A stretch of DNA of 7,772 nucleotides from positions 1 through 7,772 of the forward strand of contig JAWKHI010000079.1 of NCBI GenBank assembly GCA_041394885.1, in the 5' to 3' direction. Position numbers and translations under genes: made by a program. Below the pieces are notes generated by a model. That model ran no database searches. It was not told the DNA's origin and saw only the letters and a program-made list of their open reading frames with translations. The stretch is from DSOI01 sp041394885. GTDB taxonomy: Bacteria; Acidobacteriota; Terriglobia; Bryobacterales; Bryobacteraceae. This document shows, piece by piece, positions 6,587-7,772 of the stretch. Every line of letters starts with the position of its first letter. Position 1 is the stretch's first letter.

Positions 6587-7567
6587 TCACCGCAGCCGGT
6601 GCAAAATCTCCTCGCCATCGCGCAACCGCCGGATGTTTTCCGCGATGTCGGCGATCCGCCCCTCGATCGTTGGCCGCGTCCAGCCCGAAACATGCGGCGA
6701 CATCAGCACATTTCCAAGCTCATGGAACGGCAGCCGCGACGGCAGCACCGCCGCCTCTTCGCTTCGCGGGTACTGATACCACGTGTCGATCGCTGCTCCC
6801 CCAATCTGTTTCGTTCGCAGCGCTTCGTACAGCGCTTCTTCGTCCACCACCGGACCCCGCGTCATGTTGATCACGTACGCATCGCGCTTCATCCGCCCCA
6901 GGCACTCCGCGCCAATCAGCCCGCGCGTCTCCTCCGCGAGCGGACAACAGGGAATCACATAATCGGCTTCCGCCACCCGGTCCAGCCATCCTTCCCAACC
7001 CGCCACAAGATCGAAGCCGGCTTCCTCCATTCCGCGACGTGAAATTCCAACCACTCGCATCCCGAATGCCTTCGCGCGCCGTGCGATCTCCTTTGCGATG
7101 TGCCCCACTCCGATCAATAGCGCCGTCTCGCCCCGCAGTTCTCGCAGCACCGGATGCTCGCCCCAGATGCAGCTCCCGGCCCATTGCCCCTCCCGCAGGC
7201 GCCGGTCGAAACCCGCGGGATTGCGCGCCAGGTTCAACATCGCCATCAGCACCCACTCCGCGATCGCGGCTTCATGGTGAAACGTATTCGCCGCCATCAC
7301 TCCATCCGGAAGCGTTTCGAGATCCAGCCCGTCGATCCCCGCGCCGGATGCCTGCACCAGCTTAACCTCTGGCGCCCGAGCCACCAGAGCGTTCGTCAGC
7401 GGCCATCCCACTATGACATCCGCCACCGCCAACTCGGCGGCATAATCGTCGATCTTCGCCGGATCCGGGATCGCCGTCAATTCCGCCAACCCGCCTAGTC
7501 TCTCCCGCAGAGCCTCCTCGCATCCCGCCGCCATCCTCCCCAACAAAATGGTTCGCACCGCCGTCAA
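6587..7567 (-). CDS. D-2-hydroxyacid dehydrogenase-family NAD(P)-dependent oxidoreductase
   Basis: A 326-residue protein of normal length for the family, cytoplasmic with no signal. The Rossmann motif is GVGHIA (153-158), with Ala in place of the third Gly. The end of the next strand reads GISRRG (174-179) with no acidic residue, which favours NADP(H) over NAD(H). The catalytic Arg lies in NMTRGPVVDEEAL (R237) and the catalytic His in SPHVSGWT (H292). At the usual catalytic Glu position, five residues after the Asp of AAID (259-261), the sequence is DTWYQYP, so Tyr266 stands there. Members normally reduce 2-oxoacids or oxidise D-2-hydroxyacids such as glyoxylate/glycolate or D-lactate; the substrate here is open. 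The start is TTG 7567, with GGAGG at 7579-7575 seven bases upstream, and it overlaps the stop of the preceding gene by four bases. A 73-base gap separates it from the cytochrome gene, which may have its own promoter. Confidence 0.9.
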   Translation of the reverse strand: MTAVRTILLGRMAAGCEEALRERLGGLAELTAIPDPAKIDDYAAELAVADVIVGWPLTNALVARAPEVKLVQASGAGIDGLDLETLPDGVMAANTFHHEAAIAEWVLMAMLNLARNPAGFDRRLREGQWAGSCIWGEHPVLRELRGETALLIGVGHIAKEIARRAKAFGMRVVGISRRGMEEAGFDLVAGWEGWLDRVAEADYVIPCCPLAEETRGLIGAECLGRMKRDAYVINMTRGPVVDEEALYEALRTKQIGGAAIDTWYQYPRSEEAAVLPSRLPFHELGNVLMSPHVSGWTRPTIEGRIADIAENIRRLRDGEEILHRLR

Positions 7568-7579
7568 AGCAGTTCCTCC
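7564..7579 (-). promoter_or_regulatory. TTGA stop/start overlap with strong ribosome binding site
   Basis: On the minus strand the TTG start (7567-7565) and the TGA stop (7566-7564) of the upstream frame share a TTGA. GGAGG (7579-7575), lying inside the upstream gene, is 7 bases before the TTG. This is a typical layout for translational coupling and confirms that both frames are genes. Confidence 0.75.
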
Positions 7580-7772
7580 AAACGATCCGCCAGATAGTTC
7601 TCATCGATCATTTCCAGCTTTCTCGAGTGCGAGTCGTAACACCGCCATGCCCACTGGGACCGATCCATGCAGAAGTACAGCAAATGGTCCCGGATCTCGT
7701 CCCGCTCGAGCATATCCTGATTGAACCAACGTACCGCGCCTTCGAGCGTGTACGGAAGTCGCAATTCCTCGG
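7564..7772 (-). CDS. Unrecognised protein, C-terminal part; 5' end at or beyond window edge
   Basis: I do not recognise this protein. The frame is open from the right edge to a TGA, showing 68 codons. An in-frame TTG at 7764 has GAGGAA directly against it, too close for a ribosome binding site, and the two visible codons before it (Glu-Glu) read on without a stop. The gene therefore probably begins outside the window. The visible part is acidic and aromatic-rich, with RWFNQDM, SQWAWRCYDSH and an end reading ENYLADRLEELL, and is likely helical, with no membrane segment or signal. Codon use is GC-rich like its neighbours. The TTGA overlap with the following dehydrogenase suggests cotranslation, so it could be a partner or an upstream pathway protein. 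No function is proposed. Confidence 0.65.
   Translation of the reverse strand, partial: EELRLPYTLEGAVRWFNQDMLERDEIRDHLLYFCMDRSQWAWRCYDSHSRKLEMIDENYLADRLEELL

Overview
The window is GC-rich bacterial DNA packed with exported redox proteins. It carries six recognisable genes plus a gene tail at the right edge. The mix resembles soil Acidobacteriota of the Solibacteres/Bryobacterales type: an exported PQQ propeller enzyme, a cytochrome with a C-terminal heme-associated domain, an exported ankyrin protein and a lone ArsS-type radical SAM enzyme. That placement is an inference from gene content and composition, since no rRNA or other marker gene is present. No tRNA, rRNA, CRISPR array, insertion sequence or phage gene was seen.

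Layout. Positions 1-1164 (minus) hold the N-terminal part of a flavin amine oxidase with a twin-arginine-like signal; its 3' end lies outside the window. A 104-base divergent spacer follows. On the plus strand, 1269-2297 encodes an ArsS-type radical SAM protein. Next, 2365-4110 encodes an exported protein with one heme motif, an alpha/alpha-toroid of the squalene-cyclase/prenyltransferase repeat type, and C-terminal ankyrin repeats. This gene meets the minus-strand block tail to tail with a 13-base overlap. The minus block, read in its own direction, is: the tail of an unrecognised gene (7564 to the window edge), a D-2-hydroxyacid dehydrogenase-family gene (6587-7567, TTG start overlapping the previous stop), a two-heme cytochrome c (5716-6513), and a PQQ-dependent dehydrogenase (4098-5702).

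How they may work together. The PQQ enzyme has no heme of its own, and the cytochrome ends 12 bases before its start codon. The simplest reading is a periplasmic alcohol or aldehyde oxidation pair in which the cytochrome takes electrons from PQQ. The PQQ enzyme has an Asp-Trp-Asp at the catalytic aspartate, the pattern associated with lanthanide-dependent enzymes, but it lacks the vicinal cysteine pair. The facing heme-toroid-ankyrin protein is also predicted to be exported and could belong to the same periplasmic process, but only proximity suggests this. The cytochrome gene has its own candidate promoter with a repeat cluster that looks like an operator.

Most unusual points: the heme-toroid-ankyrin architecture, the altered metal-site and disulfide positions of the PQQ enzyme, a dehydrogenase with Tyr where the family's catalytic Glu normally sits, and frequent use of TTG or GTG starts supported by strong ribosome binding sites.
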